Assembly (NCBI RefSeq): GCF_012910805.1
Contig: NZ_WTVK01000021.1
Coordinates: 1 to 64,000, forward strand
Source: Aromatoleum evansii
Lineage (GTDB): Bacteria > Pseudomonadota > Gammaproteobacteria > Burkholderiales > Rhodocyclaceae
Reading direction: 5' to 3'
DNA length: 64,000 nucleotides
The stretch's first letter is position 1, and the number at the start of each line of letters is the position of its first letter. Made by a program: the position numbers and the translations under genes. Positions 39,711 to 51,045 of this stretch are shown one piece after another. Below the pieces are notes generated by a model. That model made no database searches and was not told the DNA's origin. It worked only from the letters and a program-made list of their open reading frames with translations.

Positions 39711-40916
39711 ATGACACCCACTCTCGCTGGCATCCCCGTCGATTTCATCCTGTTCGCGTTCACGCTGCTCGGCGTGGCGCTGTTCCACCACTACACCCTG
39801 TATGTCGCGCTGACCGGCTTCGCCGTCATCAGCCTGTACAAGATCGTGTTCACCGGCTTCGCCGCCGGCGCCGGCGTTGCCGGATGGCTCGGACACCTCG
39901 GCCACGAATGGGTCACCTTCGCCAACCTCTTCTGCCTGCTGATGGGCTTCGCGATCCTCGCGCGCCACTTCGAGAAGAGCCACGTGCCGGTGATCCTGCC
40001 GAAGTTCCTGCCGCATGACTGGAAGGGTCCCTTCGCCCTGCTGGTGATGATCTTCTTCATCTCGGCGATCCTCGACAACATCGCCGCGGCCCTGATCGGC
40101 GGTGCGATGGCGCATCAGCTCTTCCGCGCCAAGGTGCATATCGGCTACCTCGCGGCCATCGTTGCCGCCTCCAACGCGGGTGGCGCGGGCTCCGTCGTCG
40201 GCGACACCACCACGACGATGATGTGGATCGCCGGCGTCTCGCCGCTCGCCGTCATCGAAGCCGCCCTCGGCGCCGCGGTCGCGCTGTGCATCTTCGGCAC
40301 CATCGCCGCCAAGCAGCAGCACGCCTGGTCGCCCATCAACAAACACTCGCACGAGCACACCCGCATCGACTGGGGCCGCATCGCCATCGTCGGACTGATG
40401 CTGGGTCTCGCGATCGGCACCAACGTCACGGTGAACATCGCCGCCCCCAACATCGCGAGCAGCTTCCCCTTCATCGGCGTCGCCGTGTGGGTCGCGATCT
40501 TCATCACCACCAAGCTGCGCCGCCACGACTGGGAAGTCCTGCCGGAGACGGCCAAGGGCTCGATCTTCCTGCTGTCGCTCGTCGGCTGCGCGTCGATGAT
40601 GCCGGTGAACGAGCTTCCGCCCGCCTCGTGGATGAGCGCGCTCGCGCTGGGCTTCGTCTCCTCGGTGTTCGACAACATCCCCCTCACCGCGCTGGCGATC
40701 CGCCAGGGCGGCTACGACTGGGGCTTCCTCGCCTATGCGGTAGGCTTCGGCGGCTCCATGTTGTGGTTCGGATCCTCGGCCGGCGTCGCTCTCTCCAACA
40801 TGTATCCCGAGGCCCGCTCGGCGGTCCTGTGGCTGCGCAAGGGCTGGCACGTGCCCATCGCCTATGTCGCCGGTTTCGTCGCGATGATGGTCTTCATCGG
40901 CTGGCATCCGCAGTAA
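39711..40916 (+). CDS. NhaD/ArsB-superfamily ion transporter
   Basis: Integral membrane protein of 401 residues with about ten to eleven helices, of the ion transporter superfamily that contains NhaD Na+/H+ antiporters and citrate carriers. ILDNIAAALIGG in the first half and VFDNIPLTALAI in the second are the paired DN motifs of the inverted-repeat fold, and GGAGSVVGDTTTTM is a typical re-entrant region. The substrate is not determined; Na+/H+ exchange is one possibility. The ATG has no strong ribosome site. Confidence 0.8.
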   Translation: MTPTLAGIPVDFILFAFTLLGVALFHHYTLYVALTGFAVISLYKIVFTGFAAGAGVAGWLGHLGHEWVTFANLFCLLMGFAILARHFEKSHVPVILPKFLPHDWKGPFALLVMIFFISAILDNIAAALIGGAMAHQLFRAKVHIGYLAAIVAASNAGGAGSVVGDTTTTMMWIAGVSPLAVIEAALGAAVALCIFGTIAAKQQHAWSPINKHSHEHTRIDWGRIAIVGLMLGLAIGTNVTVNIAAPNIASSFPFIGVAVWVAIFITTKLRRHDWEVLPETAKGSIFLLSLVGCASMMPVNELPPASWMSALALGFVSSVFDNIPLTALAIRQGGYDWGFLAYAVGFGGSMLWFGSSAGVALSNMYPEARSAVLWLRKGWHVPIAYVAGFVAMMVFIGWHPQ

Positions 40917-41030
40917 GCCGCCGCACCCGCGCATCCCGGCATTCCCGCCGGGATTGCGCTAAAATCGCGAATTCGTTCCGCCCTCCGGGGCGGATCCCCC
41001 CTGAATACAATTCCGCTGGAGAATCCCACC

Positions 41031-41951
41031 ATGTCCATGGCTGACCGCGACGGTTTCATCTGGCAGGACGGAAAACTCGTGCCGTGGCGCGAGGCGACGA
41101 CGCACGTCCTGACCCACTCCCTGCACTACGGCCTGTCCGTATTCGAGGGCGTGCGCGCGTACAAGACCGCCAAGGGCACCGCGATTTTCCGCCTCCCCGA
41201 GCACACCCAGCGCCTGATCAACTCCGGCAAGATCTACATGATGGACATTCCTTTCTCCAAGGAAGAACTCATGGAAGCCCAGCTGGAGGTCGTGCGCGCC
41301 AACAAGCTCGAATCTTGCTACCTGCGCCCGATCGCCTTCTACGGCTCGGAGAAGATGGGCATCTCGACGCGCGGCGCGCGCGTGCACGTCGCCATCGCCG
41401 CCTGGCCGTGGGGCGCCTACCTCGGCGAGGAAGGCCTCGAGAAGGGCATCCGCGTGAAGACCTCGTCCTTCGCGCGCCAGCACGTCAACGTCACCATGGC
41501 GCGCGCCAAGCTCGCCAGCACCTACGCCAACTCCATTCTCGCCAACCTCGAAGTCACGCAGGACGGCTACGACGAGGCGCTGCTGCTCGACACCCAGGGC
41601 TTCGTCGCGGAAGGCGCGGGCGAGAACCTCTTCGTCATCAAGGACGGCGTCGTCTATGAACCGGAAATCGCCTCCGCGCTGACCGGCATCACGCGCGACT
41701 CGGTGATCAACATCGTGCGCGAACTGGGCCTGCGCTTCGAATCGCGCCGCATGACGCGCGACGACATCTACATCGCCGACGAAGCCTTCTTCACCGGCAC
41801 CGCGGCCGAAGTCACCCCGATCCGCGAACTCGACAACCGCGCGATCGGCGCCGGCAAGCGCGGCCCGATCACCGAGAAGATCCAGGCGCGCTTCTTCGAC
41901 ATCGTCAACGGTCGCGCCCCCGAATACGAGCGCTGGCTCTCTTTCATCTGA
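41031..41951 (+). CDS. ilvE: Branched-chain amino acid aminotransferase
   Basis: PLP class IV aminotransferase of 306 residues for the last step of leucine, isoleucine and valine synthesis. LHYGLSVFEGVRAY and the PLP lysine region (ARAKLASTYANSIL) are present, and GFVAEGAGENLF is typical. GGAG lies upstream of the ATG at 41031. It is followed after 13 bases by the zinc-finger gene, a common pair in betaproteobacteria. Confidence 0.95.
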   Translation: MSMADRDGFIWQDGKLVPWREATTHVLTHSLHYGLSVFEGVRAYKTAKGTAIFRLPEHTQRLINSGKIYMMDIPFSKEELMEAQLEVVRANKLESCYLRPIAFYGSEKMGISTRGARVHVAIAAWPWGAYLGEEGLEKGIRVKTSSFARQHVNVTMARAKLASTYANSILANLEVTQDGYDEALLLDTQGFVAEGAGENLFVIKDGVVYEPEIASALTGITRDSVINIVRELGLRFESRRMTRDDIYIADEAFFTGTAAEVTPIRELDNRAIGAGKRGPITEKIQARFFDIVNGRAPEYERWLSFI

Positions 41952-41964
41952 GGATTCCTCCGCC

Positions 41965-42165
41965 ATGGCCGACAACCAGAACAAGACCCAAACCATCGCC
42001 GTAACGGCGCACGACCTGCCCCTGCACTGCCCGCGCCCCGACGCGCCGCTGTGGGCCCGTCACCCGCGCGTCTTCCTCGACGTGCTCGCCGAAGGCGAAG
42101 CGGTCTGCCCGTACTGCAGCACGAAGTACGTGTTCACCGGCGAGCGCCCGAAGGGTCATCACTGA
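41965..42165 (+). CDS. CHCC-type zinc-finger protein
   Basis: Protein of 66 residues of the zf-CHCC family, related to the mitochondrial complex I subunit NDUFS6. The zinc ligands are visible as CP.., H(P), and CPYCST near the C-terminus. Its role in bacteria is unclear. It lies directly behind ilvE. Confidence 0.88.
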   Translation: MADNQNKTQTIAVTAHDLPLHCPRPDAPLWARHPRVFLDVLAEGEAVCPYCSTKYVFTGERPKGHH

Positions 42166-42250
42166 TCCTGCGGCACGCATCAAGCGGAAATGGGGGCAGC
42201 GATGCCCCCATCGCTTTTCCGAACCCGCCCACCGTCAGAGCCGGCAGAAC

Positions 42251-42682
42251 GTGAACAAACCCGTCTACACCACCGCACTGGAGGCCGAAGCCGCCTTCTA
42301 CGACGCACTTGCGCGCTCGGACCTGGACGCGATGATGCAGGTGTGGTCCGAAGACGATGAAGTCGTATGCATCCACCCGGACGGCGCCCGCATCGTCGGC
42401 CTGCGCGCCGTGCACGAGTCATGGCGCCAGCTCTTCGCCGGCGGCACGCGTCTCGCGGTCAGCGTCTCGCAGCGTATCGTCGCAGGCAACTCCCTGCTCG
42501 CGACGCACAACGTCATCGAACACGTTGCCCTGCCGGGCGACGAGCGCATCGCCCCGCCGATGATCGCAACCAACGTCTACGCCAGCGGCCCGCGCGGATG
42601 GAAGATGATCATGCACCACGCCTCGCCGGCCCTCGAAACGCAGCACGCCGTCACGCATGACGGCCCGCGCATCGTGCACTGA
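42251..42682 (+). CDS. SnoaL/NTF2-like protein
   Basis: Protein of 143 residues with the NTF2-like cone fold of the SnoaL type (AEAAFYDALARSDLDAMMQV, WSEDDEVVCIHP, ESWRQLF). Such proteins bind small ligands or catalyse isomerisations; no specific activity can be assigned. The only plausible start is GTG at 42251. Confidence 0.85.
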   Translation: MNKPVYTTALEAEAAFYDALARSDLDAMMQVWSEDDEVVCIHPDGARIVGLRAVHESWRQLFAGGTRLAVSVSQRIVAGNSLLATHNVIEHVALPGDERIAPPMIATNVYASGPRGWKMIMHHASPALETQHAVTHDGPRIVH

Positions 42683-42842
42683 CGCAATCGATGCGGCGCT
42701 GCAACATGCGCTTATGTTTTTTCCGCCGCCCCGAAACACCTGACTCACCCATCTGCGTTATCCTGCGCACCTCGGCGGCCCCGACGCACGCGAGCGCCCG
42801 GCCGCGCCTCGAACCCAATCTCTGCACACGAACAGGGCGAAC

Positions 42843-44234
42843 ATGACCTCGACCTCCTACACCGTCCCGGCAGCTGAAATCTTCAAGGCCTACGACATCC
42901 GCGGCATCGTCGATCGCACTCTAACGGCCGACGCCGTGCGCGCCATCGGCCACGCCCTCGGCTCGGAAGCCGTGGCTCGCGGCCAGCGCGCGATCGCCGT
43001 CGGCCGCGACGGCCGCCTCTCCGGCCCCGAACTGGCCGGCGCACTCTCCGACGGCATCCGCGCCGCGGGCGTCGACGTCGTCGACATCGGCTGCGTGCCG
43101 ACCCCGCTCACCTACTTCGCCGCCTACCAGCTCGGCACCGACTCCTGCGTCAGCGTCACCGGCAGCCACAACCCGCCCGACTACAACGGCCTGAAGATGG
43201 TGCTTGGCGGCCAGACCCTGTACGGCCCCCTCATCCAGGACCTGCGCCGCCGCATCGCCGACAACGACCTCGCCCACGGCGCCGGCCAGCTGCGCCAGGA
43301 AAACGTCGTCGGCGCCTACCTCGAGCGCATCGTTTCCGACGTCAAGCTCGCCCGCCCGATGAAAATCGTCGTCGACTGCGGCAACGGCGTCGCCGGCGCG
43401 GTAGCCCCCGAACTCTTCCGCCGCCTCGGCTGCCAGATCGTCGAACTCTTCTGCGAAGTCGACGGCACCTTCCCGAACCACCACCCCGATCCGTCCAAAC
43501 CGGAAAACCTGCAGGACGTGATCCGCGCCCTGAAGGAAACCGACGCCGAACTGGGCCTCGCCTTCGACGGCGACGGCGACCGCCTCGGCGTCGTCACCAA
43601 GGACGGCGAGATCATCTTCCCCGACCGCCAGCTCATGCTGTTCGCGGCCGACGTGCTGTCGCGCGTGCCGGGCGGCGAGATCATCTACGACGTCAAATGC
43701 ACCCGCAACCTCGCCGGCTGGGTGCGCCAGAATGGCGGCAAGCCGACGATGTGGCAGACGGGCCACGCCCTCGTGAAGGCCAAGCTCAAGGAGACCGGCG
43801 CCCCGCTCGCCGGCGAGATGAGCGGCCACGTGTTCTTCAAGGAACGCTGGTTCGGCTTCGACGACGGCCTCTACGCCGGCGCCCGCCTGCTCGAGATCCT
43901 GTCGCGGCACGCCGATCCCAGCGCCGTGCTGAAGGGGCTGCCGGACGCGGTCAGCACGCCCGAGCTCAACATCAAGATGGCCGAGGGCGAGCCCTTCGAA
44001 CTCGTGCGCCGCCTCAAGGAGACGGCCCGCTTCGACGGCGCCAGCGAGGTCATAACCCTCGACGGCGTGCGTGTCGAATACGCCGACGGCTTCGGGCTCG
44101 CACGTCCGTCGAACACGACCCCTGTCGTCGTGCTACGATTCGAAGCTGACAACGACGCCGCGATCGCACGCATCCAGGACGCCTTCCGCGCCTCGATCGA
44201 CCAGGTCTGGCCCGGGCTCAAGCTGCCGTTCTAA
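42843..44234 (+). CDS. algC: Phosphomannomutase/phosphoglucomutase
   Basis: Alpha-D-phosphohexomutase of 463 residues that interconverts mannose or glucose 6- and 1-phosphates for polysaccharide and LPS precursors. The catalytic serine is S108 in VTGSHNPPDYNGLK, the magnesium loop is DGDGDRLG, the sugar-binding loop is GEMSGHVFF, and the C-terminal phosphate loop is RPSNTTP. The AlgC name follows from this close pattern; manB is a synonym in some relatives. Confidence 0.93.
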   Translation: MTSTSYTVPAAEIFKAYDIRGIVDRTLTADAVRAIGHALGSEAVARGQRAIAVGRDGRLSGPELAGALSDGIRAAGVDVVDIGCVPTPLTYFAAYQLGTDSCVSVTGSHNPPDYNGLKMVLGGQTLYGPLIQDLRRRIADNDLAHGAGQLRQENVVGAYLERIVSDVKLARPMKIVVDCGNGVAGAVAPELFRRLGCQIVELFCEVDGTFPNHHPDPSKPENLQDVIRALKETDAELGLAFDGDGDRLGVVTKDGEIIFPDRQLMLFAADVLSRVPGGEIIYDVKCTRNLAGWVRQNGGKPTMWQTGHALVKAKLKETGAPLAGEMSGHVFFKERWFGFDDGLYAGARLLEILSRHADPSAVLKGLPDAVSTPELNIKMAEGEPFELVRRLKETARFDGASEVITLDGVRVEYADGFGLARPSNTTPVVVLRFEADNDAAIARIQDAFRASIDQVWPGLKLPF

Positions 44235-44268
44235 GAACATCCGATAACAACAATAACAACAAACACCA

Positions 44269-44298
44269 GGCCCCGATCCGCAAGGATCGGGGCCTTTT
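44269..44298 (+). terminator. Terminator after the phosphomannomutase gene
   Basis: An 11-bp perfect stem (GGCCCCGATCC, 44269-44279, with 44284-44294) and a GCAA tetraloop are followed by TTTTCCTTT. Confidence 0.88.
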
Positions 44299-44347
44299 CC
44301 TTTCCACAGCGCCAACACACGACACCCGAATCACCGGCACCCCGCCA

Positions 44348-44532
44348 GGCGTCGTCGCCTTCCCCCGCAGGGCTGTCGAGAGCGCCGCCGGCCGGGACGT
44401 TGCGGGGGAAAACGGCGGCGCATGTCTGAGGGCGCGCAGCGCCCGAGTTTGCGCCGACGCCCCCGCGGCGGCCTGGCCGGCGGGAAGCCGAAGGCCGCGA
44501 ACGTCTGCCCGGAGGGGGAAGGCGACGACGCC
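44348..44532. repeat. Intergenic element bounded by a 19-bp inverted repeat
   Basis: GGCGTCGTCGCCTTCCCCC at 44348-44366 is repeated exactly in inverted orientation at 44514-44532. The 147 bases between are very GC-rich, with smaller palindromes such as GGGCGCGCAGCGCCC. It lies between two terminators, outside any gene. It looks like a non-coding intergenic repeat unit; no transposase or target duplication is seen. Confidence 0.6.
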
Positions 44533-44577
44533 GACCACGGAGTCCCGCCCTCCAACAAACCGCCCCCTGGAAGCACA

Positions 44578-44610
44578 AGAGCCCCGCCGGTCAAAGGCCG
44601 ACGGGGCTCT
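44578..44610 (-). terminator. Terminator after alaS
   Basis: On the minus strand, AGAGCCCCG and CGGGGCTCT pair around a secondary GGCC/CCGG region, followed by TGTGCTTCC. The T-run is weak, but the position is right, about 30 bases past the alaS stop. Confidence 0.6.
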
Positions 44611-44640
44611 CGATTTCAAAACCGCGAGAAAACCGGGCGC

Positions 44641-47262
<2,622 letters not shown>

Positions 47263-47352
47263 GGCTGGAATTCGGTTGGGCGGCACCGCGGCGGCACCGT
47301 ATCGTTCGGAAACGAAGATTCTAACCGATGCCCGCCCGCTTGCGCCCGCGCG

Positions 47353-47511
47353 TCAGCCCGCCAGTGACGCCATCAACTGCATTCCCGTGTAGCCCGCCTG
47401 CGGCGAGAGCAACAAGGGAATCTGGATGAATGCGTAAGTCATGACCAGAAGGAACAAGCCCGACACGACCGCGACGAACTGACTGAAGAATTCCGTCTTG
47501 CTGAGGTTCAT
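47353..47511 (-). CDS. Small single-helix membrane protein
   Basis: ORF of 52 residues (MNLSKTEFFSQFVAVVSG to LMASLAG) with one hydrophobic helix (about 12-34). GGGAG lies before the ATG with good spacing, which supports it as a real gene. No family is recognised. A 20-base-period direct repeat lies about 75-110 bases upstream. Confidence 0.55.
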   Translation of the reverse strand: MNLSKTEFFSQFVAVVSGLFLLVMTYAFIQIPLLLSPQAGYTGMQLMASLAG

Positions 47512-47584
47512 TGCACGCTCCCGTGGGCCCGCAAGCAGGCCACCTTGAACACGGGTCGATGCTAGGGCGACACTCGCCGCCGCC

Positions 47585-47620
47585 CGGTAAGACGATGAAA
47601 CCCTTGGTAAGCCGATGAAA
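47585..47620. repeat. Tandem direct repeat, possible regulator site
   Basis: GGTAAGACGATGAAAC (47585-47600) and GGTAAGCCGATGAAAC (47605-47620) are 15/16 identical and start 20 bases apart, about two helical turns. They lie in the divergent region between the small membrane protein and the adenosyltransferase gene, 45 bases upstream of a TATAAT at 47665-47670 that lacks a good -35 box. Confidence 0.5.
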
Positions 47621-47705
47621 CGGCTGCGGCGACAGCCAGCCCCGTGCGGCGCGCGGCCATCGCCTATAATTTCCGCCTTTCCAGCCAAAAGAACGGATCA
47701 ACCCC

Positions 47706-48257
47706 ATGGGACATCGACTTTCGAAGATTTACACCCGCACCGGCGACGCCGGCACCACCGGACTGGGCGACGGCAAGCGCGTGTCGAAGAACAGCCTGCG
47801 CATCCATGCCCTCGGGGAAGTCGATGAACTCAATGCCGCGATCGGCGTGCTGCTGTGCGAGGAACTGCCCGAGGACGTGCGCACCCTGCTGACCGACGCG
47901 CAACACGATCTCTTCGACCTCGGCGGCGAAGTGTGCATCCCGGGCATGAGCATGATCACCTCGAAGCAGGTCGAGAAACTCGAACAGGAACTGGACCGCT
48001 TCAACGAACCGCTGGAACCGCTCAAGGACTTCATCCTGCCCGGCGGCACCCGCCCCGCCGCGCTCGCGCATCACGCACGCACGGTGTGCCGGCGCGCCGA
48101 ACGCTCGCTCGTCGCACTGGCGCTCGAGGAGGCGGTCAACGACGGTCCGCGCCAGTACCTGAACCGCCTGTCGGACCTGCTATTCGTGCTCGGCCGCGTG
48201 CTCAACCGCGCCGGCGGCCGGGGCGACGTACTGTGGCAGAAGCGCAAGAACGCCTGA
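47706..48257 (+). CDS. PduO-type cob(I)alamin adenosyltransferase
   Basis: Enzyme of 183 residues that transfers adenosyl from ATP to cob(I)alamin to make coenzyme B12. The N-terminal ATP-binding motif KIYTRTGDAGTTGLGDG and the C-terminal CRRAERS and YLNRLSDLLFV segments are typical of the PduO/MMAB trimeric fold. No cobalamin riboswitch is seen upstream. A TATAAT lies about 36 bases before the ATG. Confidence 0.93.
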   Translation: MGHRLSKIYTRTGDAGTTGLGDGKRVSKNSLRIHALGEVDELNAAIGVLLCEELPEDVRTLLTDAQHDLFDLGGEVCIPGMSMITSKQVEKLEQELDRFNEPLEPLKDFILPGGTRPAALAHHARTVCRRAERSLVALALEEAVNDGPRQYLNRLSDLLFVLGRVLNRAGGRGDVLWQKRKNA

Positions 48258-48319
48258 CCGGGCACGAACCGCAGCGGTAACGGTTCCCGCGCCGCAACAC
48301 CCCGGCGCGGGCAATTGCC

Positions 48320-49405
48320 TTACTCCAGATCGGCGCCCTTGCTGACCCGCCGCTGGCGCACCGCCTCGGCAAGGATTTCGAGCACGGTGACGCTGTCCTC
48401 CCAGCCGATGCACGCATCGGTGATGCTCTTGCCGTACTCCAGCTCCTTGCCGGGCACCAGATCCTGACGCCCTTCCTTCAAGTGCGACTCGACCATCACG
48501 CCGATGATGCGGTCCTCGCCCGCCGCCATCTGCACCCCGACGTCGCGTGCGACGTCGATCTGCAACCGGTGCTGCTTGCGGCTGTTGGCGTGCGAGGCGT
48601 CGATCATGACCTTGCCCGGAACGCCCGAGGCGGCCAGCTCCTTGCATGCCGCGTCGACGCTCGCCGCATCGTAGTTGGGGGCCTTGCCGCCGCGCAGGAT
48701 CACGTGGCAATCCTCGTTGCCCATCGTCGACACGATCGCCGAATGGCCGGCCTTGGTCACCGACAGGAAATGGTGCGGCGACTGCGCGGCCTTGATCGCA
48801 TCGACGGCGATCCTGACGTTGCCGTCGGTGCCGTTCTTGAAGCCGACCGGGCACGACAGCCCGGACGCGAGCTCGCGATGCACCTGGCTCTCGGTCGTGC
48901 GCGCGCCGATCGCCCCCCATGAAATCAGGTCGCCGATGTACTGCGGCGTGATCATGTCGAGGAACTCGGTGCCGGCAGGCAGGCCCATCTCGTTGATTTC
49001 CCACAGCAGCTTGCGCGCGAGACGCACGCCCTCGTTGATGCGGAAACTGTTGTCGAGGAAAGGATCGTTGATCAGCCCCTTCCAGCCGACGGTCGTGCGC
49101 GGCTTCTCGAAATACACGCGCATGACGACGAGCAGCTCGTCCTTGAAGCGCGCAGCCTCCGCCTTCAGCTTGCGCCCGTATTCGAGCGCCGCATCGATGT
49201 CGTGGATCGAACAGGGCCCGATCACAACCAGCAGGCGGTCGTCGGCACCGAACAGAATGCGATGGATCGCCTGCCGTGCCTCGAACGCCACTTCCGCCGA
49301 CTTCGGGGTCGCCGGATACTCGCGCAGCACGTGCGCGGGCGGCACCAGCTCCTTGATTTCCTTGATGCGGACGTCGTCGATGTGGATCTTGACTGAAGCG
49401 GACAT
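48320..49405 (-). CDS. aroG: 3-deoxy-7-phosphoheptulonate synthase (class I)
   Basis: First enzyme of the shikimate pathway: condenses phosphoenolpyruvate with erythrose 4-phosphate. At 361 residues it is the AroF/G/H type. VIGPCSIHD, MRVYFEKPRTTVGWKG and DASHANSRKQ are conserved class I stretches. Which aromatic amino acid inhibits it cannot be told here, so the aroG symbol is nominal. The start is the ATG of MSASVKIH, with only a weak ribosome site. Confidence 0.92.
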   Translation of the reverse strand: MSASVKIHIDDVRIKEIKELVPPAHVLREYPATPKSAEVAFEARQAIHRILFGADDRLLVVIGPCSIHDIDAALEYGRKLKAEAARFKDELLVVMRVYFEKPRTTVGWKGLINDPFLDNSFRINEGVRLARKLLWEINEMGLPAGTEFLDMITPQYIGDLISWGAIGARTTESQVHRELASGLSCPVGFKNGTDGNVRIAVDAIKAAQSPHHFLSVTKAGHSAIVSTMGNEDCHVILRGGKAPNYDAASVDAACKELAASGVPGKVMIDASHANSRKQHRLQIDVARDVGVQMAAGEDRIIGVMVESHLKEGRQDLVPGKELEYGKSITDACIGWEDSVTVLEILAEAVRQRRVSKGADLE

Positions 49406-49531
49406 GGCGAAAACTCTGCAGGATGGCTTTGGCAAGCGTTCGATTCTAGCCCAAGATGGGCGTCCGCCGCTGAGACGCGGCACCCAGCGATGCTCATCGG
49501 CGCCGGTTTTGCGTTTTGCAGTACCTCGGCC

Positions 49532-49558
49532 GGAATAAACTGCACACGCCGATTGTTC
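49532..49558 (+). promoter_or_regulatory. Probable ECF-sigma promoter
   Basis: GGAATAA (49532-49538), 16 bases and GTTC (49555-49558) resemble a group IV sigma promoter with a GGAA-type -35. It is placed to drive the sigma factor gene, suggesting autoregulation. The predicted start is about 49565. Confidence 0.45.
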
Positions 49559-49588
49559 ATGGCGTAACGAACCCCGAAGGGAGCAAGT

Positions 49589-49654
49589 ATGAACAGCCGG
49601 CACTGCGCGAACGTCCCCCGCCAAGCCCCTGTCGGACGCACGGATCCGACCTGA
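49589..49654 (+). CDS. Possible 21-residue leader peptide of the ECF operon
   Basis: A short ORF (MNSRHCANVPRQ to TDPT) starts 11 bases after a strong Shine-Dalgarno sequence (AAGGGAG) and ends 17 bases before the sigma factor ATG, in a different frame. The sigma ATG itself has no good site, so reading this ORF could help translation of the sigma gene. It may also be only a fortuitous ORF; no family is recognised. Confidence 0.35.
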   Translation: MNSRHCANVPRQAPVGRTDPT

Positions 49655-49671
49655 CACGATTCGCCGCCCGC

Positions 49672-50175
49672 ATGTTCTCCGACGACGCCCTCCTCGCCGA
49701 AATCCCGCGCCTGCGCCGCTACGCGCGCGGCCTCACGGGCGACGCCGCACGGGCCGACGACCTCGTGCAGGACACGCTGGAGCGCGCGCTGCTGAAGGGG
49801 CGCCTATGGCGCCCGGGCAACCTGCGAGCCTGGCTGCTGACGATGATGCACAACGTGTTCGTGAACCAGTACCGCGCCTCGGGCGCCTTGGACTTCCGCC
49901 CCCCCGAAGACCTGCCCGAGGTCGCGGTACGCCCCCAGCAACTGGACGGCATCGAGCTGCGCGAACTGGAACGCGCCCTGCAGCAGCTGTCGCCCGAGCA
50001 GCGCGAGGTGCTGCTGCTCGTCACCCTGGAAGACATGAGCTACGAGGACACCGCCCGCATCCTCGGCACGCCCATCGGCACCGTCATGTCGCGCCTGTCG
50101 CGCGCGCGCGAGCGCCTGCGTCAGGTGCTCGCCGGGCAATCCGCCGTACCCGATTATCTGAAGGTTGTGAAATAG
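49672..50175 (+). CDS. ECF (RpoE-type) RNA polymerase sigma factor
   Basis: Sigma factor of 167 residues with region 2 (ADDLVQDTLERALLK, LRAWLLTMMHNVFVN) and region 4 (LSPEQREVLLLVTLEDMSYE, GTPIGTVMSRLSRARERL). The anti-sigma gene follows two bases after its stop, and msrPQ comes next, so it probably answers an envelope or oxidative signal. An in-frame extension upstream of 49672 exists but does not align with the usual N-terminus (MFSDDALLAEIPRLRRYA). Confidence 0.9.
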   Translation: MFSDDALLAEIPRLRRYARGLTGDAARADDLVQDTLERALLKGRLWRPGNLRAWLLTMMHNVFVNQYRASGALDFRPPEDLPEVAVRPQQLDGIELRELERALQQLSPEQREVLLLVTLEDMSYEDTARILGTPIGTVMSRLSRARERLRQVLAGQSAVPDYLKVVK

Positions 50176-50177
50176 CC

Positions 50178-50945
50178 ATGCCCCGCCCGATCTGCGAAGA
50201 CGATCTGCATGCCTGGGTCGACCGGCGACTGGACGCCGCCCGCCGCGCCGAGGTCGACGCCTGGCTGGCCGAGGATCCGGCACGCGCGGCGCGCGTCGAG
50301 GGCTGGCGCTCGGACAGCGAAATACTGCATCGCGCCTATCAACCTCTCCTCGCCGAGCCGATCCCGGCACGCCTGCGTGCCACGCTCGAACGGCGCCGTC
50401 CCGCGCGGACCCTCCGCTTCGCCGCCGTTGCGGCGTGGATGACCATCGGCGCGCTTGCGGGCACGGGTGTCGGCTACCATCTGGGCCAATCCTCCGTCCC
50501 GGCTGGCGACGCCCTCGCGTCCCTGCCGCATCGTGCCGCGGTCGCCCATGCCGTGTACTCCCCCGAAGTACGTCACCCGGTCGAAGTCGGGGCGGACCAG
50601 GAACAGCATCTCGTCGCCTGGCTCACGAAACGCCTCGGCGCCCCGGTGAAACTTCCTGACCTGCGTGAACAGGGGTTCGCGCTGCTCGGCGGACGGCTGC
50701 TGCCGGCAACCGACGGTCCCAGCGCCCAGTTCATGTACGAGAACGACGGCGGCCGCCGCCTCACGCTCTACCTCAGCGTGCGCGACGACGGCGACGGCAC
50801 GACGGCGTTCCGCTACGCGCAGCAGGGCGAAGTGGGCGTGTTCTACTGGGTGGATGGCCGCTTCGCCTATGCCCTGTCCGGCCAGTTCGGCCGCGAGACG
50901 CTGCTGCCGCTCGCGAACAGCGTCTATCACCAGATCTCTCCCTGA
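50178..50945 (+). CDS. Transmembrane anti-sigma factor
   Basis: Protein of 255 residues: a short cytoplasmic anti-sigma region (about 1-75; [20 protein letters not shown]), one membrane helix (about 81-101) and a periplasmic domain of about 150 residues. It should hold the upstream sigma factor inactive until a periplasmic signal is received. The zinc-binding HxxxCxxC of many anti-sigma factors is absent; this short type lacks it. Its position two bases after the sigma gene is the main evidence for the pairing. Confidence 0.85.
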   Translation: MPRPICEDDLHAWVDRRLDAARRAEVDAWLAEDPARAARVEGWRSDSEILHRAYQPLLAEPIPARLRATLERRRPARTLRFAAVAAWMTIGALAGTGVGYHLGQSSVPAGDALASLPHRAAVAHAVYSPEVRHPVEVGADQEQHLVAWLTKRLGAPVKLPDLREQGFALLGGRLLPATDGPSAQFMYENDGGRRLTLYLSVRDDGDGTTAFRYAQQGEVGVFYWVDGRFAYALSGQFGRETLLPLANSVYHQISP

Positions 50946-51045
50946 CCGGAGCGCCGCGTCGAGCGGGTCAAATTCCCCGATCAGACGGAACTTCGGCATC
51001 ATGCGGATGCCGAACGAGCAAGCTTTGACCCCACGACATCAGGCG

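Noticed and set aside
47512-47705. Cobalamin riboswitch before the adenosyltransferase gene
   Set aside because: No B12-box-like sequence or extended fold is visible in the 194-base gap; only the direct repeats stand out.
50985-51020. GGAACTT as a sigma-E type -35 box before msrP
   Set aside because: The -35 match is good, but the expected -10 (about 16 bases on) is only CCGAAC, and it does not match the GGAATAA element before the sigma gene.
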